64,000 nt of DNA from Cryptomeria japonica (taxonomy: Eukaryota; Streptophyta; Pinopsida; Cupressales; Cupressaceae). The notes below the pieces were generated by a model. It saw only the letters and a program-made list of their open reading frames with translations. It did no database searches and was not told where the DNA came from. The stretch covers positions 307,647,950 through 307,711,949 of the forward strand of contig NC_081408.1 in the NCBI RefSeq assembly GCF_030272615.1, written 5' to 3'. Position 1 is the stretch's first letter, and each line of letters starts with the position of its first letter. Both the position numbers and the translations under genes were made by a program. Positions 1 to 12,244 of the stretch are shown piece after piece.

Positions 1-2
1 AA

Positions 3-305
3 AAAAACACCAAGGACCCTCAAAATATTTTTTTGGAATCCTTCAAAGGATTGTGTCACTTGCAGATGCATGCTACTACCTTTGAGACTGAGACGGATGA
101 AATGCACAAAAATATTGCCACTACTGACAGGTTGACTTCAAAATGGAGAACAAGACTGCGCATCACAACAGTACCAGAGGACCCAAACTTGGAGTTGATC
201 ATGAATAGGTACCATGAGTATAGACAAAGGCTTAAGGCTCAGAAGGTGACACGTGTTGATCAAGAAGTAGAATTTGTTGGCGATAATGAACCAAAAGCTG
301 AATAG
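3..305 (+). CDS. C-terminal coding segment of an unrecognised protein (gene enters from the left edge)
   Basis: An open frame runs from the window edge to a TAG stop at about 303-305, giving roughly 100 codons. There is no convincing ATG at its beginning, so the segment is best read as the last exon, or the end of a longer exon, of a gene starting outside the window. The peptide is hydrophilic and probably helical, rich in charged residues (for example MNRYHEYRQRLKAQ), and ends in an acidic tail (VEFVGDNEPKAE). I do not recognise a family or catalytic motif. The codon sequence is clean, with no stops or frame breaks, unlike the transposon remains elsewhere in the window. This is the best candidate for a functional host coding region here, but that is inference from an incomplete view. 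Confidence 0.5.
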   Translation, partial: KNTKDPQNIFLESFKGLCHLQMHATTFETETDEMHKNIATTDRLTSKWRTRLRITTVPEDPNLELIMNRYHEYRQRLKAQKVTRVDQEVEFVGDNEPKAE

Positions 306-949
306 GCAGGGGCAATTTCATAATTTTACTGTTTTAATTGCTTTTCTTGAATATTGGCTTGGAAGCCAAAAAGACTTATTTTAAAATAATGAATGTCTTC
401 AACAAACCATTTCTCTGAAAGTTTTAAATAGTTAGACTTATTTTCATTTTAGGATCTTTTGGGCAAACTTTGTTTTACTCTTAAGAACAAAAACCTCTTT
501 AACTATATTTCTGTTTGTTCTTTTGAATGTAGAAAATTTGCTAGTGGCTTCAGATATTTGTAATCTTTGAATTATGGTGTGTGAATGCTTTCTGTTCTTT
601 TGAATGGTTATCAGTGGATACATATGTATTTGAGATGGTGAATGGTTTTAGTTTTCTATTGCTGCAAAAATAGTGTCTTTGAATGGTATTTTGTAGCGAT
701 ATTGTTGTTTCAAAATCTTGGAAAATCAAAAAATGTTTGTATTTTATGCATGCCTTTTCAAATCTTTTTGGTTAAAAGCATTTCAGTTAATTTCTATTCA
801 TTGAATATCATCCAAAGGTAGCTGCCACCTTGTAAAATAAGCAGAGAATCAGTTAGTTAATAGTTTGTTCAGGCTAGTTCAACTGTGGTTATATTTGTCA
901 CCTTTGTGGGTGTAAGAATATAGAGTTAGGTGATAAAATTGTTAACCAA
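306..949. other. Non-coding stretch downstream of the first gene
   Basis: AT-rich sequence directly after the stop codon, without open frames or recognisable repeats. It may hold the 3' UTR of the gene at 3-305. I see nothing else in it. Confidence 0.4.
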
Positions 950-1344
950 CAGGTTGGCCGTATTCTGGGTGGCCTAGTTCTTCTAAAGGGTTCCCCTAGC
1001 TTCCTCTGGTGATTTCTCCCATGAGAAAGGATAAAGATGAAGAAGAAGAGGTTGTTGAGGATGGGTGGTCTCTTCCAGACCCCCTTTACCCCACTGATGT
1101 ATGGGGTAAAAAGGATGACATGGATCCACCTCCTCCTTCTGTTGCTACTACTCTAGTTGCTTACGATTTTTATGTTGTTTCTGGATTTCTGGGTTGTGCC
1201 CATGTTTAGAGTAGCTTTTTTTTTGCTATTTTTCAGGCTCTGCCCGAGTGAATTTCGGGGAGTGATTTATTCCTCCCACCTTTTTTTGTGAATAGTGTAC
1301 TCTTATATATACTTTAATGGAAATGCCTATTAAAAAAAAAAAAA
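950..1344 (+). mobile_element. Probable 3' end of a 5'-truncated LINE or retroposed sequence with A14 tail
   Basis: The segment ends in about 14 consecutive A residues (1331-1344), preceded by sequence (atatactttaatggaaatgcc) like the 3' ends of plant LINEs. Just upstream is a short acidic and proline-rich reading frame at about 1021-1209, containing DEEEEVVEDGW and then KKDDMDPPPPS. It could be the tail of an element-encoded protein. The left boundary is a guess because I could not find a target-site duplication. The alternative is ordinary 3' UTR sequence with a genomic A run. Confidence 0.3.
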
Positions 1345-1354
1345 ACTCTTATAA

Positions 1355-1862
1355 ATTTCGAATATCATTTAAGATCAAATCTTTTGACTGATTCTCTTCA
1401 AATTGGACTATTTTTCTTTTGATTTGATTTGATTTTACAAAACTAGATTGCACAAGTATGCTTATGATTTTGAGAATATGCTTAAAAAAACCATGAATAA
1501 TGAAATGAAGAAATATATAGAGAAAGAACAATTAATGGAGTGTAATTAACAAAAGGTTGGAGAAAAAATTATATGGTTTGAAACTTTAACCGCAATAAAA
1601 AAGAAAATAATTTTGTTGTTTTTTTAAAATAATCAATTACATTTAAGGTAAACCAGAACCAATAGAAGATATAAAATTGTGTTCTCATTGAATATAACCC
1701 AATACTATATACGAGATAAATAACTAACGTTGCAATTGACCAAATATTGATATTGTAAAATATTTTTATAACTTTAGACATAGAAAAAAAATCACATCAT
1801 TGGTTATTTGACTTTAATTTTGAGCTCTATTGATTGTGTTTTTATATTAATTTATGTATTGT
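1355..1862 (+). repeat. Diverged direct repeat, copy 1
   Basis: About 500 bp that matches 2947-3430 in order and orientation. Shared blocks include the stretch around ttttcttttgatttg, gattgca..gcttatgatt, attctcattgaatataaccc and ttgactttaattttgag. The copies differ by many substitutions and small indels, so the duplication is old. No coding capacity or terminal structure was seen, and its class is unknown. Confidence 0.6.
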
Positions 1863-2305
1863 TCTATGTGGTCTTTAGGAGACCTTGCCTATAATTGTGA
1901 TAAGCGTGCATATATCATGAGCCAAAAAAGTAATATGACATTGTTAAAAATAGGTAATGCGATTATAGATTGTAAGCACAATTTCACACAAAAACCATGC
2001 TAACTCTTCGTTTCGTCTTGACAATCTCACAAATCTTATCTTCAATAATGTTAATGCAATGTTTGTAATAAATGAAAATAATGTTTGCATTTTTGAGTCT
2101 TAAGATACATCAACACATAAACCACTAAATAGCAAGAAAAAGTCTTTTAAGGTATCCACCCATTATTTAAGAGAGTCTTTTTATGTTTGCCAACTATAGC
2201 TTGTTTAAAACAAGTGTTTAAATACTTTTTTTTGCACACCTCTCACAAATGATCATCTTTCATCAGATGCAAATACCATAATTCACGAGTCATTAGATAA
2301 TGCTT

Positions 2306-2367
2306 AAAGAACCTTTGACACTTAAATTTAATACCTAAAGAACCTTTGACACTTAAATTTAATACCT
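2306..2367 (+). repeat. 31-bp tandem duplication
   Basis: Two adjacent near-perfect copies of a 31-bp unit beginning aaagaacctttgacac, at 2306-2336 and 2337-2367. Recent local slippage or duplication in AT-rich sequence. Confidence 0.8.
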
Positions 2368-2946
2368 AAGATGAAAAGCAACAAAACAATTTTTATAGTA
2401 GTAAAAAATATAGGAAAAAGCTTTATTCTACTATAAGTGATAACGAGCAAGTTTTTTAAAGCACAAATAATTTAATTTATTTAGTCTCAACTTGTTTCAT
2501 AAATATATTGGGAAGGCATCTAATGTGATCAAATCTCTAGCTCTTTCTCAAATGGGAGAACTCATTCAAATGGAAACATTTTGAAATGGTTTGATTATTC
2601 ATAGGATGCAAGTATTGATACTTAAATGATATTTAAAGCACTTTTGATACTTAAATGCAATTCCTTAGATTAAAAAACAACAAACTTTTGATTGTAGAAA
2701 TAAAATATAAAATGAATATTTCTACATAAGCAATAGTAATGAGATAAATAATTAAACCTCTAGTAAATATAAATGAAGAAAAGATTCAACATATACATTA
2801 AGGGTGGTCTTACTCATTTATTTTCAAACATTAAGTATACCATATTATGCATGCAATTAAAAATTATTATGCAATCAAATGATGCAAGTTTTTTTGTCAG
2901 CATGAACTTGCTTCTTCCTCCAACGAAATTAAGAAAAGACTATTAG

Positions 2947-3430
2947 AAATTGTGAGTATCATTGAAGACCAAATCTTTTGGTTCATTTTCTTCATATGAG
3001 ACTTGTTTTCTTTTGATTTGGTTTGATTTTTTAAAACCAGATTGCATGAGCATGCTTATGATTCTAAGAACATGCTTAAAACAATTTTATATAAATAGAT
3101 AGCAAAATTTATGAAGTGCAATAAACAAAGGTTGGGCGAAAATGACATAGTTTTGAAACTTAGTTGTAATAAAAATAAAACAAATTTGTTGGTTCTTTAA
3201 AATAATGAATTGAAATTTAAAATAAAATAGAACCAAGGTAATACATAAAATTGTCTTCTCATTGAATATAACCCTCAAAAAATATGATTGAAATGGCCAA
3301 CATTACTATTTATTGAAATACTAATATTAGAAATTAATATCATAATTTGAGATATAACTTTTCTTTTCTCTCATTGGTTGTTTGACTTTAATTTTGAGTT
3401 TTATGAATTATGTAGATCTAGTAATTTATG
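2947..3430 (+). repeat. Diverged direct repeat, copy 2
   Basis: Second copy of the repeat at 1355-1862, about 1.6 kb downstream in the same orientation. The intervening 1863-2946 is AT-rich and has no recognisable gene. The pair could be remnants of LTRs of a small decayed element, but I did not find TG/CA ends or a target duplication. Confidence 0.6.
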
Positions 3431-4055
3431 TCAAATCTGTCCCTGCAAATTTGATTTAGATTAGTGAATAAAGAATCAAGATCTAATCTAAAAATGTATA
3501 ATGCCAAAATAAGAATAGTAAAATACCATCGACCAAATTCATGGTTATGCAATTTATTTTGTTGGAAGATTCTATATCAAACCCATAAAAAATGTTAGTC
3601 ATTCAATACAAAAACACAAATCAAAGAGATCTTAGGCTGAATCCTTTATGAATGAGAGCTATGATTAATAGTTTTTGTTCTACCACAATCATCTAAGACA
3701 CGATCTGAACATCATTTCACCATGATCATCCAAGACACAGTCATCCAAGATATAATCTGAACATCATATCTTCTTCTTTGTTACAGATCTTAATTGATAA
3801 TATAATGAACAGCATTTCTTCTTTGTTACAAACCTAAATTAATAATAATCAAAACCATGAGTACTAGGTATTATGATCAAACCATCGATAATTATACAAT
3901 TTGCACCATAGAAAAGGAATCTTTGACAAAAAGGTAAAGGGGCGAGCACTCAAGATGCCCGTGACAGAAAAGCACAAAGCATTATGCAATAAAGTAGACA
4001 TAATAAATGGTGATATCGACATAAAGCATAAAATAACTTTCAAAAAAGCGACCTT
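3431..4055. other. Intergenic stretch upstream of the NLR relic
   Basis: AT-rich sequence. Around 3700-3840 there are short imperfect local repeats (atcatccaagacac; catttcttctttgttaca). I see no coding signal. Confidence 0.4.
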
Positions 4056-4130
4056 CACGTGGGGCGGTGCACCGCATTCTTATCTGGTTGTATTCGCAGA
4101 CAACAAATTCTACCAGCACTGTTATAAATT
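4056..4130 (+). promoter_or_regulatory. Possible core promoter of the NLR relic: G-box and TATA-like site
   Basis: A G-box core CACGTG at 4056-4061 (within cacgtgggg) and a TATA-like TTATAAATT at 4122-4130 lie about 190 and 120 bp before the ATG at 4249. Spacing suits a plant promoter, but both motifs are short and could occur by chance. Confidence 0.3.
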
Positions 4131-5626
4131 CACATCTTTCCCCTGGCAATTTCAAATTCATTGAAGTTTAGCCCTGGTTTTGGGTTTCAAATGATCAAAA
4201 GGCGAGCACTAGGCTTCAGTTTTTGAGTTGTTTTTTCAAATTCAAAACATGGCATCTGCTATGGTTGTTCTTGTTGTTTCTAACCATGTTGGGATGATGA
4301 CACAACAGATACACAAGCAGGCTTCATCTGTGCTAAACCTCAGAAGGCTTTTTGAATGGATGAACAAGACTCTCCGAAAAACAGAGATTCAAAGTGCACA
4401 CGAGGGGTTCGTGAAAAGCTGGCTGCTGAATGTTGTGGAGATTGCTTTGGATGCAGAGGGCATACTGGACGAATGCGGTATTGAATCTCAAGGTACAGAT
4501 AATGGAAACCCTCAATCCTGTTGTGTCTTTGCTTTCACTTGTTCTCAATTAATCTATCATTATCAAATGGGACGTTGGATTAAAGTGGGGAAAGATAGAA
4601 TGAGATCAATTATGGGAGATGCAGGGGAGCTCAAGCTTGTTGGGGGTTTGATTCATTCAGATCAGGGCTTTATGGGTACAGCGCAGTATGTAAAGTGGGG
4701 GAGAGCAAGTCTAATGGAGAGTGATTCGAAACCCGTGGCTATTGAGCCCAAGTTTGAAAATGCCCTTAGCCTTCTGGATGGCCACGTGGTTTCAGTCATT
4801 GTTTGTGTTGGAATGGGAGGTACGGGGAAAACTTTTCTACTGCAACATGTCTTCAACAGAAGAAAGGACAGGTTTGAGAAAGCAATCGGGCTTTCTGTTT
4901 CTCAGACTTACTCTCTTCAAAAGTTGCAAGCTGCTTTCGCCTTGAAAATAGGTTTGAATGAGGTCGTTAAGGGAAGGGTAGATGAGGTGCAGGCAGCAGA
5001 GTTGATTCATGACTGCCTAAAAAGCAGAGGGTCTTTGATTGTGTTGGATGATGTGTGGAGGGCAACTAGGGAAGCTAGCTTGGTATTTGCACTCGACCTT
5101 CCAGCTCGGAACGACACACAGTGCAAAATTGTGGTGAGTGCACGAAGCAGAGATGTGTGCAGAAGGATGAATGCTTCTGATTATCAAGTGCAACATATGA
5201 CAGATGAAGAGAGTTGGAAGCTGTTTTGTGCTTTTGCCTTCTCTCACTGCCAGCAAAATCAACCGCCACATCAACTTGAAGGGATTGCTCGTCAAATCGA
5301 TGGGGAATGTGCGAGATTGCCCATGGAAGATTAAACAGTGGCAGCGTCTCTGGTGGGAAAGAGATTGTCAAGGGAATGAGAATCCAAATTGGGGCAGCTG
5401 AGAGCGGCATCTTATATTGAGGATCCAATTATGCAGATTCTCAAGTTGAGTTATGATTCTCTCTCTGCCCATCTTAAACCTTGTTTTGCATTTCCTTCTT
5501 TCCCGAGGATGAGGAAATAGATCTCAAATATCCGAGAGTTGCTGAAAAATACATTCCTCAAGCGAGTTTCACGAACTGTGTTTGGTGCAGAAAGCAAGCT
5601 AGATAAATTGTTCAAATTGCATGATT

Positions 5627-5746
5627 TATTGCTTGATTTGGCCATTAGTATATCAAAAAGAGGACCAGCTAGATATTGGATGGAGTTATTGCTTGATTTG
5701 GCCATTAGTATATCAAAAAGAGGACCAGCTAGATATTGGATGGAGT
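5627..5746 (+). repeat. 60-bp tandem duplication across the MHD region of the NLR relic
   Basis: Two copies of a 60-bp unit (5627-5686 and 5687-5746), each encoding LLLDLAISISKRGPARYWME in the same frame. A third partial copy of the upstream part (ttcaaattgcatgatttatt) recurs at about 5823-5860. The copies are nearly identical, so this arose recently relative to the other lesions in the gene. Confidence 0.9.
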
Positions 5747-6346
5747 TATATATGTCATCTTCACAAGTTCTGGTTGGTACAGAAAGCAAGTGATTTTTGG
5801 TCATCTAGATAAAAATTTTATCTTCAAATTGCATGATTTATTGCTTGATTTGGCCATTAGCAAATGTGCATTTAGTGTGGAGGAATCAAATGAGTAGCAG
5901 GTTTTGTAGGATTTTGTTGGGTAAGAAAAACATTGTTAATGGCAAGCAACAGGGCATATTCTGCCATGTTTTTGTACTCTATCATCCTCACAAAATAGAG
6001 GCATTCAAAATATTCCAGCAATCTTGCTTAGCGAGGTGACAAAACTATGAATTTTGTATTGAGTTCCATTCACATCTAGTCATTGCCCACCTGTGTTGGA
6101 AATTTTAAGCTCCTCGGAGTTTTGAATTTAAGGGGGACACAAATTAACCATGTACCAGAAGCTGTAAAAAATAACAAGTCTTCGCTTCCTTGACATTTCT
6201 GGGTGCAAGAATCTAGAACGGTTGTCTCAGTGGACGGGTGAACTTAATTGCCCAGAACATCTGAATATATGCAAATTTGAGGACCGATGCCAAGGGAATA
6301 TCAAAGCTTGTTTCTTTATCAGTACCGAGATTAGATTTCTACTTCA

Positions 6347-6730
6347 AACTATCTGTTTAAGAGAATGAATTCTTAAATCTGGAACATTTTTAAACTATCT
6401 GTTGAAGAGAATGGATTCTTAAATGTAGAACATTTTGTCAATTTGATCAAACTATTTGTTGAAGAGAATGAATTCTTAAATCTGGAACATTTTGTCAATT
6501 GGTCGAACTATCAGTTGAAGAGAATGAATTCATAAACTTGGAACATGTTGTCAATCTGATCAAACTATCTGTTGAGGAGAATGAATTCTTAAATCTGAAA
6601 CATATTTTAAATTGATCAACCTCCATGAAGTGACTATAGATATTAAGGCTGAATTAAAAAGTTGGAGTATGTTTCAATTGATCAACCTCCATGAAGTGAG
6701 TCTAGATATCAAGGCCGAATTGAAAAGATG
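6347..6730 (+). repeat. In-gene tandem repeats in the LRR part of the NLR relic
   Basis: About five units of roughly 45-57 bp (starting near 6347, 6392, 6449, 6505 and 6561) encode variants of KLSVEENEFLNLEHFVNLI. They are followed by two 66-bp units (6611 and 6677) encoding LINLHEVTIDIKAELKSW-like sequence. Units differ by point changes. The expansion follows a leucine-rich-repeat-like periodicity of about 19-22 residues and probably arose by unequal exchange. Confidence 0.8.
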
Positions 6731-7103
6731 GAATTCTTGCCTCGACAATATCCAATGTGATCGCAGATTATGCTGATGTATGTAATCTTCCGCACCTATT
6801 GGAGAAAATGTTAGCTATGAAGAATCTTGAATTCCTTAGGCTGGATTGTTTTGCAGTGCCAAAATGAATCTATGGCTTCTCAAATCTGATGCAATTGCAC
6901 TTATGCAGCTGCCATTGTGCCAGAATTAGATGATGGAGTGGGCCTCACCTTGAGGTACTGTATGTATATGACTTTCACAATCTGAAGAAAGTTCCACATT
7001 GATTGGAGATCCAGAAAGTCTTAAACCCAAATATATTAGAGAAGGGTAGGGAATTCAGGAATACAATGAAAGCCAATAACCCCAATGTCTCCATTCTCCT
7101 CTA

Positions 7104-9265
7104 AGGAAATAGAGCTTGAATAGTTGGTAAGTGAGCTTCTTCTCCTGAGAGCATTCTAATGCAGAATGACTTAAAGTATTTTTATAATCTCCTTCCACAG
7201 TCTAGATTATCACCTCATAAATTATTTCATAAACATAAAGAATTTAGCCATTATTTTAAACCTTACAAAATGTAGGCAACAGATTAATCTGGAAGTGTTT
7301 GAACAGAGCCAGGAACATGTGTCCATGCAAACAGAGTGCTTGTGAAGAGGTACATATTACTATCCAAATATCAATTAATGAGCAAAGATCTCTTATAGAT
7401 CCATTTATTTTTGTGAACATATGAATCAAACACCTTAAGCAAACTTCACATAATAGTGAGTTGTACTTTGTTCAATATGAATTTTTAGAAGGGTTGTATG
7501 CTTATTTTCTGATTTATAAAATTAAAGGGAAAAAGTGTCGAGGTTAAAAAAATTGTTGCATATGAATTGAAATGTTAATGTGTGTAATTTTTAGGTTTTT
7601 ATTGTTGAAGTTAAATGTTGCTTTGCAAATTGTGCAAAGGGGTTTGGGCAGGATGCTGTAGATTTTATTACTTCTTATATTTTTGTCATACGTTTTCAAA
7701 GACAAGTGTCCTCCATGATTACAGACAAGTGTCCTGCAGAGCAAAGAATGCATACAGATGTTCTTTTCAATGAAACAAATGTGCAGTGTAGTATGAAGTT
7801 AAAATGTGAGTTTTGTTTTTCAAATAGAACTTTCAAATGACTGTGACCAAGCTTTGAGAACATTTAAATAGGCTTTATACTTTTAGCGACTGCGGCCAAG
7901 TCCTGAGAGTTCTTTAACAAATTAAGAGATAAATATCATCGGTTGGCTTCCGCCCAAGGTGAGTATACATTTCTTTTCAATCTAACTGCGTAATTATTTT
8001 TGCGAGAGACTTTTGTTGTTTTTGTTTGCCAAACCCTAGGAGAAGCTTGGTCTTGATCATCGGCCAATGAAATTTTATGACACTGTATAAAACAACCGCA
8101 AAGGCAGTACCTTTTGGGACAAAGCCAGCGTTTTTTTTTTTTTTTTGGAAGATTATATATTGTGTTTTGCTTGTGCAAAAATGGGGTTTTCTTGAGCGCA
8201 ATGAGCATGGGAGGATAGAAATTTGTTTTGAGGCGGATTTTAGCTGGTCGCTGGTTTGTTAGAGTTGGTAAATAGTGCAGTATAATTGCTAAGTATTAGC
8301 TTTGTGTTCTCCTCAATCTTCAATCTTTTTATTTCTTTATTATTGTTACAGGACAGAGTTTGCACAGGGGGTTTTTATCCACATTTTTCTGTGTAAATTA
8401 TTCTCTTGTTGTCTTCATTAGATACCGACTCATTAATTGTAGTTTTTGGTCTTGTCTTATGATGCACATTCACCTTTGCCTGTAATCTCAACATTCAAAT
8501 AAAATACCAAAACAAATAGACAGACACTCTTTGTTCTTTGTTATAAACACATATAGAGAAGAAAATAAGAATAACTTCATTCCATTCGAATATTTTGACA
8601 ATCACACATCAATTCTGTGACATTATTATTTCAAATTTTGGCCTTCTGTTGGACCTTCTCTAAACTCTGAAACTTGTCCCTCCTTGCACAGTAGCTGTTC
8701 CTTAATCCCATATATTCCTTCTCATGCAATGTCATGAAAGTCACTTAATGTTTTTCAATTCCTCATACAAATTCGTTCAATCTTATTTTAGTAAACCTGT
8801 ACGCTCCCCCTTATATCTGCAATATTTAATGGACTCTGTTTTACAGTCAATCCATTCCTTCTCTTGTGCGTACCCCTATTGCTGCATTAAGTCTGTTTTT
8901 TCCTTTTGGTCTGCTTTTTCAGACCACTCCGCTTCCAAGTTCCAACACGCACAGGAGCTCTCACTTGCGCAGGTCTTCTTTCTACGCATTCCCCTGTTCC
9001 TCACATTCTATGCAGTCATATCTCTATTTCTTTTTGTCAACTCATTGCCCCTAGGCCAATACCAATCTCGATGCCCTGACTTGTGGTTGCCACCATTCAC
9101 TATGCAGCCACCCAAAATACTCTTCTCCCTTTTCTACTATATTTTCTTTCCCTTGTGCCTTTTCAGTTCTCTGCAAATGTAACCTTTTTTGTCTTCCTTA
9201 TGACTTTTAGCGTCACTGGGAGCTAAGTCGGCTTAAACACGCATGGTATTATTTTGTTTTGGCAG
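7104..9265. other. Intergenic, no supported gene
   Basis: AT-rich sequence between the NLR relic and the next exon-like region. A T15 run lies at about 8130-8146. A 150-codon open frame at 8724-9182 has a composition typical of chance AT-rich sequence (F, S, L, C-rich) and is not supported as a gene. A stretch at 8030-8260 contains an aaaccctagg element and could be a 5' leader of the region that follows, but I cannot show it. Confidence 0.4.
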
Positions 9266-11010
9266 GTCAATATCCAATTGACAAAAGTAAAGCTCTGTTC
9301 CAAAACTCCCACTTTTATGCAAGCTGTGAGGATGTTGGGAAAGGTTAGCAAATTTGCATTTGCTTGAAAAGTTCTTGAGACAACATTACTCGGAGACATT
9401 TCTGTGAAAGCATTTTAGTCTAGGCAACCATGACCCCAAGAAATTTAAAAGGTTTGGGCGCTGAAGGAGAGATGATAATTGAAAACAAATCAAAACCAAA
9501 ATAAGAATATTAAGTTTTTAACTGCAGCAATACTTAAATAAAAGTTTATCAAGTTATTAATGTACCACTAAAATTAGAGTTTTATAATCTCCATCATATC
9601 CCTCCAAATCTGAATGGCAAAATTCTTCATTTTAATCCCAATTCCAATTTATCTTGCTTCCATAGGTGTTCTGCTGGGTGATAGCTTAATTTCACCAGTA
9701 GATTATGTGGTAAGCTTTCACTAAATGCAGCACATCAAATGTACCATGTTTTTTTTTCAGATTATTTTCTACCTTGTGATGATATGACCAGCTGTCTAAC
9801 TAAAAGTTATGAATTGACAACTTTCATGGGGACCTCTACTTAAAGCTATGTAAAGACTGGATGCTGAAGTCACTGGAGAGACCAAAAGGTTAAGATAATG
9901 CATTATTTTCAGTCACAAGCCTCCTCTTTTCTTTAAAAGGAAAACAAATACTATCAGTTCAGCCAAAATACCACTCCTTCCAATTCAAACTATTTTCTAA
10001 ATGTAATTCTTACACTTGGCCTCCCAAATGGACATGTGTTAATTGTCTCTTTTGTTAGTTTTTTCTTCATACTATGAAAGGTTTAGTTCTTTTCCTTTCA
10101 GATCTTCTAATATCTATTCTTAGCATATTGTACATCTTCACTGGTATTGACCTACTCTATTCATATGTGGGCATTAATAGATTTCCTTCTTTCGTTGCCT
10201 CAGAATTGCTTTGAAAATGTAGCAACAGCTAGAAATGGAAGATCATTCTAATGCCACATATACATGGGGTGATTTGGAATCTCAAATTCAGGCAGATAGC
10301 AATGGAGTAGTATGTTTAAAAATTCAAGTACCATGTCATTCTAATGCCACATATACATGGGGTGATTTGGAATCTCAAATTCAGGCAGATAGCAATGGAG
10401 TAGTATGTTTAAAAATTCAAGTACCATGGATACATGGCTAAAATGATCATAAAACCATCAATGATTGGAAATATTTTCTTGTTTCATACATAACTTTTAC
10501 AATTTCCTACTCGACGATTCCTCCAATGAAATTGTATCCTCAGCAACAGTCTCGCTAGAAAGATTATCTAGTAGGACTTCTCATCACTACATACAATATC
10601 TAACCTCCAACAAGAAAAATGGGCAGATTAAACCATCAAGTTATTCAGGATTTTTCAGTGTAATGAACAGACCCATTCGCAAGAAACTCAAGATCGGTCT
10701 GTCATATGTAATGTAAGATTACTTTTTCATGTTCCTTTACTTCATCATTTTTCAGCTATATCTACTGACTTCGAAATCCATGAACATCAATTAGTATTTC
10801 AATGGACGAGAAAGATTGTTAAAGTACTCAAGCATAGATTTTTTATCTATTTTTAACTTCTTTGAGGCCAATAAAATTTCATTCTTTATAATTAACAGAT
10901 CTTTTATAAATAACATGTATGCTGAATTTATTTATCAGATGGGATGAATTGCTGGGCGTTGTTTTCGATGCTCTGGCTATTGATTTCATGCAGAGTGCAG
11001 TTGATAAGGT
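9266..11010 (+). pseudogene. Exon-like pieces of an unrecognised, probably decayed, intron-containing gene
   Basis: Several short coding-like blocks with good splice contexts occur in one direction. They are 9266-9343 (after ttttggcag, before gttagc; VNIQLTKVKLCSKTPTFMQA), about 9667-9711 (after ccatag, before gtaagc; GVLLGDSLISPVDYV), about 10223-10440 (after aatgtag; QQLEMEDHSNATYTWGDLES), about 10510-10714 (DDSSNEIVSSATVSLERLS) and about 10939-11009 (after tttatcag, before gtaaga; WDELLGVVFDALAIDFMQSA). I cannot assign a family. The pieces do not join into one proven frame, and the third is internally duplicated, so a functional transcript is doubtful. Transcript data would settle whether any are true exons. 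Confidence 0.35.
10244..10429 (+). repeat. 93-bp in-frame tandem duplication inside a putative exon
   Basis: Two essentially identical 93-bp copies (10244-10336 and 10337-10429) encode HSNATYTWGDLESQIQADSN and onward. Because 93 is a multiple of three the frame is kept through both copies. The near identity indicates a very recent event. Confidence 0.9.
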
Positions 11011-11660
11011 AAGAAAGTTTGTCTGGTGCCAATAAGTTTTTAAATTAAAATGTGAGTAAAACTTTGCATTATCAATATGTTTCGCTCAATTTGGCAGCTG
11101 TTTATATGCAGATCACTCTGATGTAAACAAATAGCAGATTAAACAAACTATGCTGCCTACTCAAGCTGTCCTAATATGACAAAAACACATATCTGCATAG
11201 ATATTTCTTAGTCAAGTATTACTAGAATGGTGAAACCTTACGTGATCATGTTTCGTAGGTGAATCGACTGTCCTGCTCTGCATTTCCTAATTCCTATCTC
11301 GTTTGCTTTCACATTGACTTGCATTACATTCATTTTCATGATAAAATTAGGACTTCCAAGTGTACATTTGGTTAGTAGTTCCAAGTGTACTTTACCATGC
11401 ATTCTCGAATTAAAATCATGTCTTCTTATAGAAAGTTTCACAAAAATATCAAAATTTTTCCCACTACTGTCGTGTCCCCTCATTCATAGTAGAAAGAATT
11501 GAATTGATATTCTTTTTTTATCATATCATATGTAAAATCATATTATTATAATTAAAAAATGATATCATACTATTAATTTACACTTTATATTGATTAATGT
11601 TATTTTAATTAACAATTTACAAAGATATATATATATACACACCATAAACAAGATAGAGTA
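11011..11660. other. AT-rich non-coding stretch
   Basis: No coding signal. 11500-11640 is very AT-rich with an (AT)n run at about 11625-11636. Confidence 0.4.
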
Positions 11661-11845
11661 ATTAGTTCGATCTTCCCAAAGTTGGGTGACTATTTGAATC
11701 GGTGGGGTGACTGAATGTCACCCACGTCAGACTTGGGAGGGTCCCGCTAGACAAAAGATAGCGCCCCTTCCTATTGGAGCGTTGCCAGGTGAACCATTGT
11801 GGCCCTCCACCCCGATTGAAGGCGATGATAACTGTTGTGTATAAC
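11661..11845. repeat. GC-rich segment of unknown class within AT-rich DNA
   Basis: About 185 bp of much higher GC content than its surroundings, with abrupt edges and internal short inverted matches (gggtgactgaatgtcaccc). It could be a small retroposon or a fragment of an LTR. I found no tRNA promoter boxes or target duplication. Confidence 0.3.
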
Positions 11846-12244
11846 ATTAATCAAATGGAGCGCATTAATATGATATTAATTTGAGAGACAAATTAGATAA
11901 ACAATATTAAAACGATAATAGTGTTAGACATGGTGTATAAATATATATCTGCACATTAACTCAGGAGTACATAATACAATTAAATTTAGGCTGCACAAAA
12001 TATTGTAATGGTGTAACTCCATATGATGTGAATAATATTAGGAATAATAATTTAGTATAATGGAATAATGACAATAAATGGTTAATACAGATACAAAGAT
12101 ACTAACAGAAAATGTTGATGATAACAACATAATACAAGGCTTTAATGTAATATAATGGAATGTGATAATTAAATAAGATATAATGGAATATTACAATGTG
12201 ATGAATTGAATAAATATAATAAATGATTCATTGTAAATGAGGGA

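Larger units (their letters stand above)
4249..7103 (+). pseudogene. CC-NB-ARC-LRR (CNL) disease-resistance gene, pseudogene
   Basis: The intact 5' part starts at ATG 4249 (MASAMVVLVVSN) and is open for 361 codons. It shows an Rx-type coiled-coil with an EDVID-like ALDAEGILDE, then NB-ARC. Visible motifs are the P-loop GMGGTGKT (4811-4834), kinase-2 SLIVLDDVW (about 5033-5058), RNBS-B KIVVSARSR and RNBS-C-like MTDEESWKLFCAFAF. The frame stops at 5332 (TAA) where the GLPLA region should continue. The same frame then carries recognisable RNBS-D sequence (DPIMQILKLSYDSL, LKPCFAF) after a TGA at a Trp position, followed by a frame break. The MHD motif appears as LHDLLLDLAIS, and the region holding it is duplicated. 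LRR remnants continue with many stops to about 7103 (FLDISGCKNLERLSQ, then FRNTMKANNPNVSILL). No intron is evident. CNLs normally sense pathogen effectors at the cytosol or membrane. This copy lacks an intact winged-helix/LRR frame and cannot make a full receptor. Confidence 0.9.

Noticed and set aside
8724-9182. 152-codon open frame
   Set aside because: Composition (F/S/L/C-rich) and lack of any motif or homologue-like pattern suggest a chance frame in AT-rich DNA.
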